Assembly: GCF_035917995.1 (NCBI RefSeq)
Contig: NZ_CP109131.1
Coordinates: 2,418,001-2,482,000, forward strand
Length of the DNA stretch: 64,000 nucleotides
Origin: Streptosporangium sp. NBC_01755
Lineage (GTDB): Bacteria; Actinomycetota; Actinomycetes; Streptosporangiales; Streptosporangiaceae
Reading direction: 5' to 3'
Shown: piece after piece, positions 1 through 7,920 of the stretch
Numbering within the stretch: the stretch's first letter is position 1
Layout of the letters: each line of letters opens with the position of its first letter
Position numbers and translations under genes: made by a program
The notes under the pieces: generated by a model
Told to the model about the DNA's origin: nothing
Databases searched by the model: none
What the model saw: the letters and a program-made list of their open reading frames with translations, nothing else

Positions 1-1042
1 TCAGCCGGTGCCAGCCGTACACGAACGGCAGGCGCTCCTTGGTGATGCCGTGCTCCAGCATCCGGGCCGCGTCGATCTGCTCGGCCAGGGCCAGCGGCGC
101 CTCCGCCCCGGCCTCGCGGATGTGGATGTCCATGTCACGGGCATGGGCGAGCTGGCGCGCCACGTCCTTGCTCGCCTTGACCGGCGGGATCAGCCGCATC
201 CTCGAACTGATCTCCACCGGGAAGGGCAGCTGGTCGGCGAAGTGCATCCAGGGTTCGCCGTCGGGAAAGGGCATCAGGTCGGGGAAGCGGGCGAAGGACA
301 TGTGCGCCACGTAGGAGTCGCCGTGCGGCTGCTCGATCCGGAGCAGCGCCCTGCCGTTGTGGATCTGCCCCTCGACCAGGGACTCGATCTCCCCCTGCCC
401 CCACCGCCGCTTGGGGCTGGCCGAGGCCGGAGGGTCGCCGAGGGAGCCGGTCGTGGCGTGCTGGAACAGCCAGGCGAGCTCGACGGAGGTGGCGTGCCTG
501 GCGTACAGGGCGCTGGCCGACAGTGCCCTGCCCAGCCGCTCCGCCTGCTCGGACCACTTGGCGATCTCCGCCTTGGGGACGTGGTCGTCCTCGATGCCCA
601 GTGCCTTCTCGCTGCGCTGGTAGAAGCCGAAGAGCTGGGAGAGGACCCCGGCGCCCAGCTGCCTGCCACGCGTGCCGAGCCGCACGCCGAGGTAGACCTC
701 CTTGGTCCAGAAGTCCTTGGCCCAGACGTGCCGGTACATGTCCTCGAGGTAGTCGCGCCAGCCGGGGCCCTCGTCGGAGGTGGCGTTCAGCGCCATCGCC
801 CATTCGGCGGCCGGATAGGTGCGGTGCGCCACCCGCAGGTGCACCTCGGCGTCCGGCATCCGGATGGCGGCCAGCGCGATCGTGATGTTGGTGGCCAGCG
901 CCTCCCGCTCCTCGGGAGTGATGAACTCGTAGCTCACGGTGGGAAGCCTGAAATAGGCCCAGACCGACGACTCGGTCAGCAGGATCCGGTCGTCGAAGTA
1001 CCGGACGGCGAGGCGGCTGCGCGCTCGGGACGCACGACTCAC
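1..1042 (-). CDS. VirB4/TcpF-like conjugation ATPase, N-terminal part (runs off the left edge)
   Basis: This is the first 347 codons of a gene that leaves the window at base 1 in mid-codon. It starts with GTG at 1042, preceded by GGGAGGG, and no stop occurs in this frame. The product begins MSRASRARSRLAVRYFDDR. Its visible part resembles the N-terminal domain of actinobacterial ATP-binding proteins found beside TcpC/TcpE-type genes, which correspond to VirB4-like ATPases that power conjugative secretion. The P-loop would lie further along and is not in the window, so the ATPase call rests on context and general resemblance. It lies about 110 bp downstream of the TcpE-like gene on the same strand and is probably in its operon. 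The other long frames over this stretch are shadows. Confidence 0.6.
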   Translation of the reverse strand, partial: MSRASRARSRLAVRYFDDRILLTESSVWAYFRLPTVSYEFITPEEREALATNITIALAAIRMPDAEVHLRVAHRTYPAAEWAMALNATSDEGPGWRDYLEDMYRHVWAKDFWTKEVYLGVRLGTRGRQLGAGVLSQLFGFYQRSEKALGIEDDHVPKAEIAKWSEQAERLGRALSASALYARHATSVELAWLFQHATTGSLGDPPASASPKRRWGQGEIESLVEGQIHNGRALLRIEQPHGDSYVAHMSFARFPDLMPFPDGEPWMHFADQLPFPVEISSRMRLIPPVKASKDVARQLAHARDMDIHIREAGAEAPLALAEQIDAARMLEHGITKERLPFVYGWHRL

Positions 1043-1148
1043 AGGCCCTCCCCCACCGGTCGTACGGCCCTGCCCGCGCGGCCTCCGGCCCACCCACTCA
1101 CCCGCACCTCGTCACGCCCGTTCACCACGTCTTCTCGCGCCCGGGGGA

Positions 1149-3632
1149 TCACTGAGCTAGTTCCTCCTCGCTGGGTCGACTCGCCTGCACCGTTCCGAAG
1201 CCCGCCACGACGACGCCCGCCAGGGCGAGGTACGCCCGGCGGCCCGGCGCCCTCAGGTGGGACGGTTCCACCCGATCGGCCCTGCCGGGGGCCAGTGCGT
1301 CCTCCCAGGGGACCCTGACGATCGCCCGGCACCTGCCCCGCGCGACCGCCTCCGCCTGCTCCACGTCCTCCATGCTGCGGCGGCTCACCCCGTTGACGAC
1401 CATGACCGCCCGGCGACGGAGGTCGGCGCAGCCGTGCCCGTCGAGCCACTCGTAGGTCATGGCCACCGCGTCAGGCCCGTCCTCGCTGGCCGGGACGACG
1501 AGGACAAGCTGATCCGCGTAGGGGAGGACCCGTGCGGCCAGGGCCGCCGCCGGGTCCATGACAATCATCTTGTAGTACCGGTCGAGCGTGTCCATCGTCT
1601 GGCCGAGCCGCCGATCGGAGAAGAGCGTGCGGTCGGACAGGCGCTGCTCGGCACCGGCGTCGCTGTCTCCGGCGAGAACCTCAAGCCCCGAGGCGCAGCG
1701 ACTGGTGTAGGCGCGCATGCCCAGATATCCCTGGACGTTGTCGAGGCCGGCGAGCAGGGAGCTCAGGGTCTCGGGCGACTCGCCCTGGATCCGGCTGGAC
1801 AGGGCGTGGGAGCCGGCGCCGGCGTCGACCGCGAGAATCCGGTCCTCCCGGTAGCGGGCGAGGGTGTGGCCGAGCATGAGCGCGGTCGTGGTCTGCCCGG
1901 CGCCGCCCGTGCATCCCAGCACCACCACCCGGCGGCTGCCGCTGAACACCGCCCTGGCCCGGGCCTCGTCGACCTCCGAGCCGTCCGTACGGCCACCGCC
2001 TCCCGGCCCGATCACCACCTGGGCCAGTCGCCGCCAGCCGCCCGAGGAGTCCCGGCCGACCACCGACTCCACCCGGCGTACCCTGGCCGCCTCGCCACCC
2101 GAGGAGGTGGGCACCGGCACCACGGGGGCCACCGGATCGGCCTTCGCCGACCCGGAAGGGACCGCGCGGATCGACATGTTGGCCGCCCTGCCGGCGCCTG
2201 CCTGGACATCGGCCTCCTCCGGGACGCCTGGGCCCGCCTGCTCCCCGGTGACCCGCTCAGGCGGCCACGCCTTCGAGGTGTCGGCCGACCGCCCGATCGG
2301 CGCGGGCTGCCCCCTGCGGTGCCGGCGACGCGCGCTCTCCTCGTCCGGTGAGAGTCCGGCCGCCTCCGCGTCATGGCGCCCGGCCGACGCCGGCCCGACG
2401 AACCTGGGCACGAAGGACGGAACGGCCGGGGCAGAGGGCTTCTCCACGGGGTCGGACACGAAGGACGGCCTCTCGGCGGGCCCCTCGGCGGACATCGCCC
2501 GGCCCGTGGCGGGTGTCTCCGCCCGGACCGACTCCGGAGCCGAGGGCGAGGGCGTCGGCACGGCCGGGGCCTCGGGGCGCCCCCGAACGGGAGAGCGCGA
2601 AGCCGGCACGGAGATCTCCGGAGACGCCTCGGGCTCGGAAGGCGCGTCGGGCTCGGACGCCGCCGCAGGCTCAGAAGGCACCGCAGGCTCAGAAGGCACG
2701 GGGGGCGCGGGCGGGGCGGCGCGCTGGGCCCCGGCGGAGGCGGCGAGCCTGCGCAGGCGCCGTAGCGCCTCGGTGCTGATCGGAGCGGCCGGAGCGTCGG
2801 GCGCGTCGGGCGCATCGGGCGCCGCCGGAGCCTCCTCCCCCCGGGAAACAGGCCCGGTCGCGGCGGGAGCACGGTCCGTCTGAGCCTCGGACCGGCCCAA
2901 AGAGCCGCCGGTGAGCGGACCCCGGACCGGCGTGTCCGGCATGGAGGCGGCAAGCTCGGCGGGACCGGACTCCTGGGGCGCGACAGGCAGGGACGCGCGG
3001 GGCACCGCGGAAATGACGGGGACGACGGGGACGCCCGCCGGGGACGGCTCGGCCGCCGCGGTCTGGGTGAGAGCCGGGGCGGTGCCCTGACGGAGTGCGC
3101 GGGCCTCACCCCAGGCGACGCGCTCGCGGGCGACCGGGGCCGCGGCTGCCGCAGCAGCCGCGGCGGCCACGGCTGGACGTACCTCGCGCGAGCGTGCGGC
3201 GGCACGCTTGGACTGGGCGTGGCGGGCCTTGCGCGACGCCCTGACCCGGACCGACGCGGGCCGCGGCGCGGCCCGCCAGATCCGGCCGTTCAACGTGACC
3301 TCGGCGGGCTCGGAGATGGGAGCCATCCGGCACCAGGTACGCGGCTCACCCACATAGCGCATCTGCGACTGGAGCAGCTCGGTGAGCCTCTTGCTCTCGA
3401 TCACCGGCCGGGTGGAGAGCCAGGTGACGACACCGGGCGGCACCAGGTAAAGCACATGCCAGGGGGCCGCGAACGGCAGGCCGAGCAGGTAGAGCAGGAG
3501 CGACCACGGGGCCAGCACTCCCACGAATCCACCGATCCAGACGATCGGGAGCGGCGTCGGCAGCCGTAGGTCGTACAGCTTGTAGAGCCGCTTCTCAATC
3601 CTCCAGATATTGGTGTACGTGGGCAGATCCAC
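1149..3632 (-). CDS. TcpE-like conjugation membrane protein fused to a degenerate MinD/ParA-like domain
   Basis: The product is 827 aa in three parts. Residues about 1-125 form a TcpE/PrgI-like head with two membrane segments (about 28-50 and 53-72). Residues about 126-565 are a low-complexity linker rich in Ala, Pro, Ser and Glu. Residues about 568-827 are a MinD/ParA-type fold. In that last domain the P-loop reads GCTGGAGQTTT (from about 573): where MinD proteins have KGGxGKT this has TGGAGQT, so both lysines are missing. VDAGAG and MIVMDP follow at the expected later positions. I chose GTG 3632 because AAAGGAGG sits 5 nt upstream; the frame stays open a further 17 codons without such a site. 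TcpE proteins are membrane parts of Tn916/pCW3-type conjugation machines. The fused domain could couple the machine to a partner or to DNA; that is inference. Confidence 0.72.
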   Translation of the reverse strand: MDLPTYTNIWRIEKRLYKLYDLRLPTPLPIVWIGGFVGVLAPWSLLLYLLGLPFAAPWHVLYLVPPGVVTWLSTRPVIESKRLTELLQSQMRYVGEPRTWCRMAPISEPAEVTLNGRIWRAAPRPASVRVRASRKARHAQSKRAAARSREVRPAVAAAAAAAAAAPVARERVAWGEARALRQGTAPALTQTAAAEPSPAGVPVVPVISAVPRASLPVAPQESGPAELAASMPDTPVRGPLTGGSLGRSEAQTDRAPAATGPVSRGEEAPAAPDAPDAPDAPAAPISTEALRRLRRLAASAGAQRAAPPAPPVPSEPAVPSEPAAASEPDAPSEPEASPEISVPASRSPVRGRPEAPAVPTPSPSAPESVRAETPATGRAMSAEGPAERPSFVSDPVEKPSAPAVPSFVPRFVGPASAGRHDAEAAGLSPDEESARRRHRRGQPAPIGRSADTSKAWPPERVTGEQAGPGVPEEADVQAGAGRAANMSIRAVPSGSAKADPVAPVVPVPTSSGGEAARVRRVESVVGRDSSGGWRRLAQVVIGPGGGGRTDGSEVDEARARAVFSGSRRVVVLGCTGGAGQTTTALMLGHTLARYREDRILAVDAGAGSHALSSRIQGESPETLSSLLAGLDNVQGYLGMRAYTSRCASGLEVLAGDSDAGAEQRLSDRTLFSDRRLGQTMDTLDRYYKMIVMDPAAALAARVLPYADQLVLVVPASEDGPDAVAMTYEWLDGHGCADLRRRAVMVVNGVSRRSMEDVEQAEAVARGRCRAIVRVPWEDALAPGRADRVEPSHLRAPGRRAYLALAGVVVAGFGTVQASRPSEEELAQ

Positions 3633-3679
3633 GTGATCCTCCTTTCCGCCTCTCCTTGTTTGACCGTTTGGAGGCGGTC

Positions 3680-3970
3680 TCAACCCCCCGAGATGCCCAG
3701 TGCGCCCGCAATCGCCTTGGCAGTCACCTCGATGATGTTCGGCACGTAGAAGATCACTCCGATGGCGATCGCCAGGATGATGAACTGAACGAATCTGGTG
3801 ATCTCACGGGTGAAGAGGAAGAAGAGGGCCACCACCGAGACGATGACGAGGAAGAGCGGCGCGAAGAAACTGCGGAGGAAGTCAGCGAGGCCCTCTGTGT
3901 TGACGCCTGCCGGAGGGGCTGTGGGCTGAGCGAACTCCATGGCGCTCAGCAGCATGGTCTTGAGAATCAC
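3680..3970 (-). CDS. small TcpD-like conjugation membrane protein
   Basis: A 96-aa protein with two membrane helices (about 36-57 and 65-88) after a short polar N-terminus. The start is GTG 3970, with GGAGG 7 nt upstream. It lies between the TcpC-like and TcpE-like genes, 47 bp from the TcpE start, in the order C-D-E seen in Gram-positive conjugation clusters of the pCW3 type. Size, topology and position fit the TcpD family of small membrane proteins. Sequence alone is too short to be decisive, and it could be a family-specific analogue. Confidence 0.6.
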   Translation of the reverse strand: MILKTMLLSAMEFAQPTAPPAGVNTEGLADFLRSFFAPLFLVIVSVVALFFLFTREITRFVQFIILAIAIGVIFYVPNIIEVTAKAIAGALGISGG

Positions 3971-4095
3971 TTCTTGTCCTCCGTACTCACGATCGCGGCC
4001 TCCTGGCGGCGACGGGCCCGCGACGCACTCGCGCGCGAACCCGAACCGGCGGCTCGTCGATCAGGGGGGGTCTGCTCACCGTGGACCGGCACCAT
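3967..4095 (-). CDS. possible 42-aa basic ORF coupled to the tcpD-like gene
   Basis: The gap between the TcpC-like and TcpD-like genes holds an ATG-started frame of 42 codons. Its stop overlaps the GTG start of the downstream gene (GTGA). The product is Arg/Ser-rich with no recognisable domain. No good ribosome site precedes the ATG. The overlap is the only argument that it is translated; it may just be spacer. Confidence 0.22.
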   Translation of the reverse strand: MVPVHGEQTPPDRRAAGSGSRASASRARRRQEAAIVSTEDKK

Positions 4096-4106
4096 TCGAT
4101 CATGTG

Positions 4107-5138
4107 TTACCTCGCCACAGATCGATATGCACCGCGAATATCCTTGACGAACCACTTGTCGCCTTGCTTGACCACGGTGAGCAGGTAGGCCTGCTCGAGC
4201 TTGCCTTCCATCTGGCCGGGATCGGCGGGTTCCGGTTCGGTGGACTGCCTCGCCTTCGACGGCACGCCCCACAGGACCGTCGCGGTCACCTCGCGGGTGG
4301 CCCCCCCGGGAAGGGGCACGGCGAGCTCTTTGAGCTGCAGGAAGGTGAACGCGCCGCCGAACCCCTCCAGGGTGATCCCGGCGTCGGCGTAACGCTGCAG
4401 CGAGGCGGTGTCGCTCGCCGCGTAGGCCTTGAAGAAGTCCTCCAGCGGGGTGCGCAGCTCCTGCTCCGCGGCGCGGTCACGGTCGGGTGCGGCCTTGGGC
4501 GGCAGGCTCGCCGCCTTCGGCGCCGGCAGGATGCCCGGGCGCCCCGCGACGACGAACCTCTTCGTGGACCGGTCGTGGTAGATGGGCACCGACAGGAGCT
4601 GGCGGCGGTCGTCCGACTGGTAGAGGACGGTGACGACCGCGTTGTCCGTGTCGACGACCTCGATCCCGTACGGCTGCACCGCGCCGGCGCTCATCCGGCC
4701 GAAACCGTCCCAGCCGAACTGCGGCTCCGTGCCTTCGGGCAGGTAGGGGACGAGCCGCGACTTCCTCTCCTCAAGCCGGGCCCCGTCGAAGTTCAGGTAG
4801 ACCTCGGCGAACTGGGTCGCGAAGGCGGACCCCTGGGCGGCGGGGAATCCGTCCGCGGAGGCGGGCGCCGCGCCCGAGGGGGCGTTCTGCTGGGTGAAGC
4901 GCTCAAAGGGTGCGCGGACCCCGTTCACGACGATGACGACTATCAGCGCCCAGAGCACGGCGCGGCCGGTCCACACCAGCCAGCGACCGCCTCCACCGGA
5001 CCAGCGACCACGCGACGCGCCCCGCCCGCGCGCCGGGGCGCGTCCGAGATCGGGGTCGTCGGGGAAGTCCGGGTATGCCGACAGCTCAGGGTCGCCAGCG
5101 ATCCGGGGATCACGCTGGACCGTCGACCTTCGAGCCAT
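4107..5138 (-). CDS. TcpC-like conjugal transfer protein
   Basis: A 343-aa bitopic membrane protein. The N-terminal 50 residues are Arg/Gly/Asp-rich and cytoplasmic, one membrane helix spans about 53-72, and the rest is an extracytoplasmic region with two NTF2-like halves (about 90-190 and 220-343). That is the layout of TcpC, the VirB8-like bitopic scaffold of Gram-positive conjugation systems. I chose ATG 5138 (MARRSTVQRD) because GGAGG lies just upstream; the frame is open for 25 more codons. It is the first gene of the minus-strand cluster, so the promoter should lie in 5139-5400. Confidence 0.7.
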   Translation of the reverse strand: MARRSTVQRDPRIAGDPELSAYPDFPDDPDLGRAPARGRGASRGRWSGGGGRWLVWTGRAVLWALIVVIVVNGVRAPFERFTQQNAPSGAAPASADGFPAAQGSAFATQFAEVYLNFDGARLEERKSRLVPYLPEGTEPQFGWDGFGRMSAGAVQPYGIEVVDTDNAVVTVLYQSDDRRQLLSVPIYHDRSTKRFVVAGRPGILPAPKAASLPPKAAPDRDRAAEQELRTPLEDFFKAYAASDTASLQRYADAGITLEGFGGAFTFLQLKELAVPLPGGATREVTATVLWGVPSKARQSTEPEPADPGQMEGKLEQAYLLTVVKQGDKWFVKDIRGAYRSVAR

Positions 5139-5808
5139 CACGCCTCCGCTCGCGTCAATCCTCGGCCGCACGGTGTCGTATTGCCGCTGATCCCGTTGAC
5201 CATGGTGACGCACTTACTCTAGCCGCCCCGCCGATTCTTCCAGGAAAGCCACGCCTATGCTGCAGGCATCGCGATGACTGAGCAAACCGGGTCTGGAGCC
5301 CCGACGAGGCCGCCGATGTCATCGATGACCGGCGAAAAGCACATTGCCCCTGGCCAGCGCATGGTGCGATTACTCAAACGCCACGCATTGCTAACTGGAC
5401 GGCCCTCTGACTGTCGCGACCTGCGCATTTAACCCGAAATACGTCACCCAGTGTCACACCCCCCGGAATGGCCATGCCTACCTGCCTCCAACCAGACAAC
5501 TCACCACTCTGAGGACGGCGAGCCGGAAAAGCCGCCAGGTACCGGAACTCTCCCACTCGCGGACAGAACCGGTCACCACAGGTCGTCGTCCCACTACGCG
5601 ACGGGAGGATGATCCGGCCCGCTCCCGTCATGAATGATCATGACCTTCGCCTTCCTGATACGGGCGGAAATACGGGCAAAAATCCTCGCCGACGTCTTGG
5701 ACGGCCGTTAGCAGCGTGCTCGGCTCCGGAGCATACGAGGCAGCCAATCGCGGCAAGCCGACCGTGCGAGGTGACCGTGCGAGGTGACATGCATCTCGCA
5801 CGAACTGG

Positions 5809-5845
5809 AGAAGGCCTCCACTCGACCGGCGAGCGGAGGCCTTCT
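5809..5845. terminator. strong hairpin, terminator-like, no U-tract
   Basis: AGAAGGCCTCC at 5809-5819 pairs perfectly with GGAGGCCTTCT at 5835-5845. Inside, CTCG at 5821-5824 pairs with CGAG at 5830-5833 around a 5-nt loop. The total is 15 pairs with one A/C mismatch. No intact gene ends next to it, so it may be the terminator of a lost gene. Confidence 0.5.
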
Positions 5846-6190
5846 GGATGATCGGCTCACACCTTTCTTCCCGTGAACCTGCAGGCCCGCACCACAGGCA
5901 CCATCCACGCGACCATCTCTGCGGGCCGCCCCCTCTGCCCGGCCCGCATCCCCGCGGTGAAAGCAGCCGGGAAGCGTCTGGACTTCGCCACTGGTGCCGA
6001 CGTCGGCCTGGCCCAGGTCGCGGTGGAGCCCGTACGTGTGGGCACGCGGCCCGGCTCGCCGATGAGTTGCACCCGTTCGGCGTGGCTCCAAGGCAGCTTG
6101 GCGTGGGCGGCCGGAACCGTAACGGGCTACCGCGGGGCGACGTGCTGAGGGCGCTGGAGAGGGCCTAGAGCAGCGTTTAGGACCCGCCAC

Positions 6191-6253
6191 GGGGTCTAGA
6201 TCTAGGCGAGGAGGGTCTAGTTTCCAGACCCTCCACCTAGCTTTCTAGACCCC
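6191..6253. repeat. three-tier nested inverted repeat
   Basis: GGGGTCTAGA at 6191-6200 pairs with TCTAGACCCC at 6244-6253. CTAGG at 6202-6206 pairs with CCTAG at 6236-6240. GGAGGGTCT at 6210-6218 pairs with AGACCCTCC at 6226-6234. The arms are collinear, so the 63 bases can fold as one long interrupted hairpin. The GTCTAGA motif recurs in both outer and inner arms. It lies about 290 bp beyond the end of the Ser-Asp repeat gene and has no obvious partner gene. Confidence 0.6.
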
Positions 6254-6545
6254 TCCTGATCTGCGACCTACTGATGATCAAAGGTCGACGTTACGCAGAA
6301 CGCGCCTGTCACTGCAGGTCAGAGGCATGATCGCGTGTCACGTCGAGCTTTCAGGTTCAGCAGGCGCTTTAGGCAGCCCTGACGGGTGCCGCCACAACCC
6401 CTGAAAACTGCCCTGGGGGGCAGGGGGGCGGGTTACCTGCGAGAGCGCTGGGCGGGGCCGGTTGTCGTCGGGCAGGACGTGAACCGGGGTGCCGCAGGCG
6501 TCGGTCACGAAGTCCTTCACCGCCCTCGCTACCTTCCACGGCCCC

Positions 6546-7136
6546 CTAGTCGTTGTCGTTGTCGTCGTTGTCGTTGTCGTCGTCATCGTTGCCGTCGTCA
6601 TCGTTGTCGTTGTCGTCGTCGTCGTTGTCGTCGTCGTCGTCGTCGTCGGAGCTGCCGGAGCTGCCGGAGCTGCCGGAGCTGCCGGAGCTGCCGGAGCGGG
6701 AGTCGCTGTCGGAGTCACTGTCGGAGTCACTGTCGGACTTGCTGTCGGAGCGGGACTTGCTGTCGGAGTCACTGTCGGACTTGCTGTCGGAGCGGGACTT
6801 GCTGTCGGAGTCACTGTCGGACTTGCTGTCGGAGCGGGACTTGCTGTCGGAGTCACTGTCGGACTTGCTGTCGGAGCGGGACTTGCTGTCGGAGTCACTG
6901 TCGGACTTGCTGTCGGAGCGGGACTTGCTGTCGGAGTCACTGTCGGACTTGCTGTCGGAGTTGGCGTCGCGAGGCTCGTGATCATCGGGGGGCGAGTCGC
7001 TGGAGCCCGTGATCCTGTTAACCAGATCGCCAACGAGGTCAGTTGGGAGCGCCGCGTGGGCCGGGCCGGCAGCTACGGGCGCGGCCAGGACGGCGCCGAG
7101 GGCAATCAGTGCAGCGGCGATCGTGTTGCGGTTCAT
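6546..7136 (-). CDS. secreted serine-aspartate repeat protein with an Asp/Asn-rich tail
   Basis: A 196-aa protein. An N-terminal signal peptide ends in GPAHA around residue 28. A short unique stretch ([15 protein letters not shown]) follows. Next is a Ser/Asp/Lys/Arg repeat region built from a 14-aa unit, then four SSG triplets, then a strongly acidic Asp/Asn tail to the C-terminus. Start ATG 7136 has AAGGAGAG 8 nt upstream; the frame extends 23 codons further without support. No LPxTG motif or C-terminal membrane helix is present, so it should be exported rather than sortase-anchored. Sdr-type repeats and Asp/Asn runs often bind calcium, which is a guess here. The plus-strand frames over the repeat are shadows of its simple composition. 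Confidence 0.7.
   Translation of the reverse strand: MNRNTIAAALIALGAVLAAPVAAGPAHAALPTDLVGDLVNRITGSSDSPPDDHEPRDANSDSKSDSDSDSKSRSDSKSDSDSDSKSRSDSKSDSDSDSKSRSDSKSDSDSDSKSRSDSKSDSDSDSKSRSDSKSDSDSDSDSDSDSRSGSSGSSGSSGSSGSSDDDDDDDNDDDDNDNDDDGNDDDDNDNDDNDND
6729..6980. repeat. 42-bp tandem repeat inside the Ser-Asp gene
   Basis: A 42-bp unit repeats exactly from 6729 (next copies at 6771, 6813, 6855 and 6897). That gives five full copies and a partial sixth from 6939. It encodes a 14-aa Ser/Asp/Lys/Arg unit in frame. The copies are near-identical, which points to recent slippage or recombination, and copy number is likely to vary between strains. Confidence 0.85.
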
Positions 7137-7280
7137 CCGCGGTTCTCTCCTTTGAGCAGGGGTGCCCCGCCTGCTGCGGACCACCCCATCCGTTACTATG
7201 CGCACTAGCTTGACTACTCAGAGTGAGTAAATTCAAACTTGGGCAGTATCCGGACGTGTCGCCTGATCTGGGGTGCCCGC

Positions 7281-7532
7281 TTACTTCCCCGGCCAGTTCT
7301 CCTTGGTCGCGACGCACGTTCCTCGCTGGGGCAGCGTGATCACGTAACCCTCTTCGCGGAGCAGGGCAACAGCCGCTCGAGCGGTGTCCTGGGCGATGTT
7401 GTGGTCCGCGACCATGCTCGACTCGCTCGGGATGGGATCGCGCGGCTTCAACTCACCGGCCTTGATCCGGTCACGGACGACCCGCACCACCTGCTGGTAG
7501 ATGGGCGACGGGTCGAAACGGTCAATTTCCAT
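7281..7532 (-). CDS. short GntR-family (YtrA-like) transcription regulator
   Basis: An 83-aa protein that is essentially one winged helix-turn-helix domain. It has the GntR pattern PIYQQVVRVVRDRIKAGEL, then PIPSESSMVADHNIAQDTA as the recognition region, and a closing wing (REEGYVITLPQRGTCVA). There is no effector domain, as in the short YtrA-like and plasmid-borne GntR proteins. I prefer ATG 7532 (MEIDRFDPSPIY) because homologues begin there; the frame reaches 7568 without a ribosome site, and no clear site precedes 7532 either, so the message may be leaderless. The target is probably its own divergent promoter. Confidence 0.75.
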   Translation of the reverse strand: MEIDRFDPSPIYQQVVRVVRDRIKAGELKPRDPIPSESSMVADHNIAQDTARAAVALLREEGYVITLPQRGTCVATKENWPGK

Positions 7533-7562
7533 GAGTAAGACGCTAGAGACGTATCCCACCTT

Positions 7563-7596
7563 GCCCATATGGGCGACGTTGCAGACAAGGGCAACG
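7563..7596. promoter_or_regulatory. palindromes in the divergent promoter next to the GntR gene
   Basis: GCCCATATGGGC at 7563-7574 is a perfect 12-bp palindrome. CGTTGC (7577-7582) and GCAACG (7591-7596) form a second inverted repeat just beside it. Both lie between the start of the GntR gene and the start of the plus-strand gene at 7609, where a GntR operator is expected. Binding is not shown. Confidence 0.4.
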
Positions 7597-7608
7597 TGTT
7601 GTCACACC

Positions 7609-7878
7609 ATGACTACGCTCTCCGAGTCATCCGCGCTCGCCGCGGTCATCGGCCACGCCTTCCCCAGGTGGGCGGTATGGACGTTGAACGGGTGGTGGTA
7701 CGCGGCCGGTCCTCACCCGAACGGGACAGGCTCGCGCACGCGTAGATGCGTCGCGAAAGTTGTGACGCGCGGCGCTATTCAGCAGGCTTACGGCATCCAC
7801 GCCTTCGGCCTGCGCTTCCAAGACCGGCGCATCGCCGACCTCGAAGCCCAACTCGCGCCACCGCAGACGCCTGGATAG
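7609..7878 (+). CDS. small hypothetical protein
   Basis: An 89-aa frame beginning MTTLSESSALAAVIGHAF, divergent from the GntR gene. It is rich in Trp and aromatic residues early and ends in a helix with heptad-like spacing. I recognise no domain. The ATG at 7609 has no clear Shine-Dalgarno. Small genes of this kind often sit beside short GntR regulators in actinobacterial mobile regions, so it may be under the regulator's control. Confidence 0.42.
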   Translation: MTTLSESSALAAVIGHAFPRWAVWTLNGWWYAAGPHPNGTGSRTRRCVAKVVTRGAIQQAYGIHAFGLRFQDRRIADLEAQLAPPQTPG

Positions 7879-7920
7879 CTCGTCCCAAGAGGCCTCATGA
7901 TCGGCAGATAGATTGCCGGG

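Larger units (their letters stand above)
5139..6545. other. 1.4-kb stretch without a convincing gene
   Basis: The frames open here are short, overlap each other on both strands and lack ribosome sites and domain signals, so I call none of them. The stretch presumably carries the promoter of the conjugation cluster at its left end. It also holds two strong inverted repeats, listed separately. It has more A+T-rich patches than the core genes to the right, which fits a decayed insertion site. Confidence 0.5.

Noticed and set aside
8..1318. A 436-codon plus-strand frame and a 320-codon minus-strand frame over 1-1318
   Set aside because: Both are high-GC shadows. The third frame on the minus strand gives a natural protein from GTG 1042 that continues off the edge and has a good ribosome site.
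5374..6190. Several 70-160-codon frames in the gap before the Ser-Asp gene
   Set aside because: They overlap on both strands, lack ribosome sites and show no domain; their residue composition (Arg/Pro/Gly-rich) is that of random GC-rich DNA.
6386..7208. Plus-strand frames of poly-Val, poly-Arg/Cys and Leu-Ser composition
   Set aside because: They are translations of the Ser-Asp repeat and Asp/Asn tail of the minus-strand gene in other frames.
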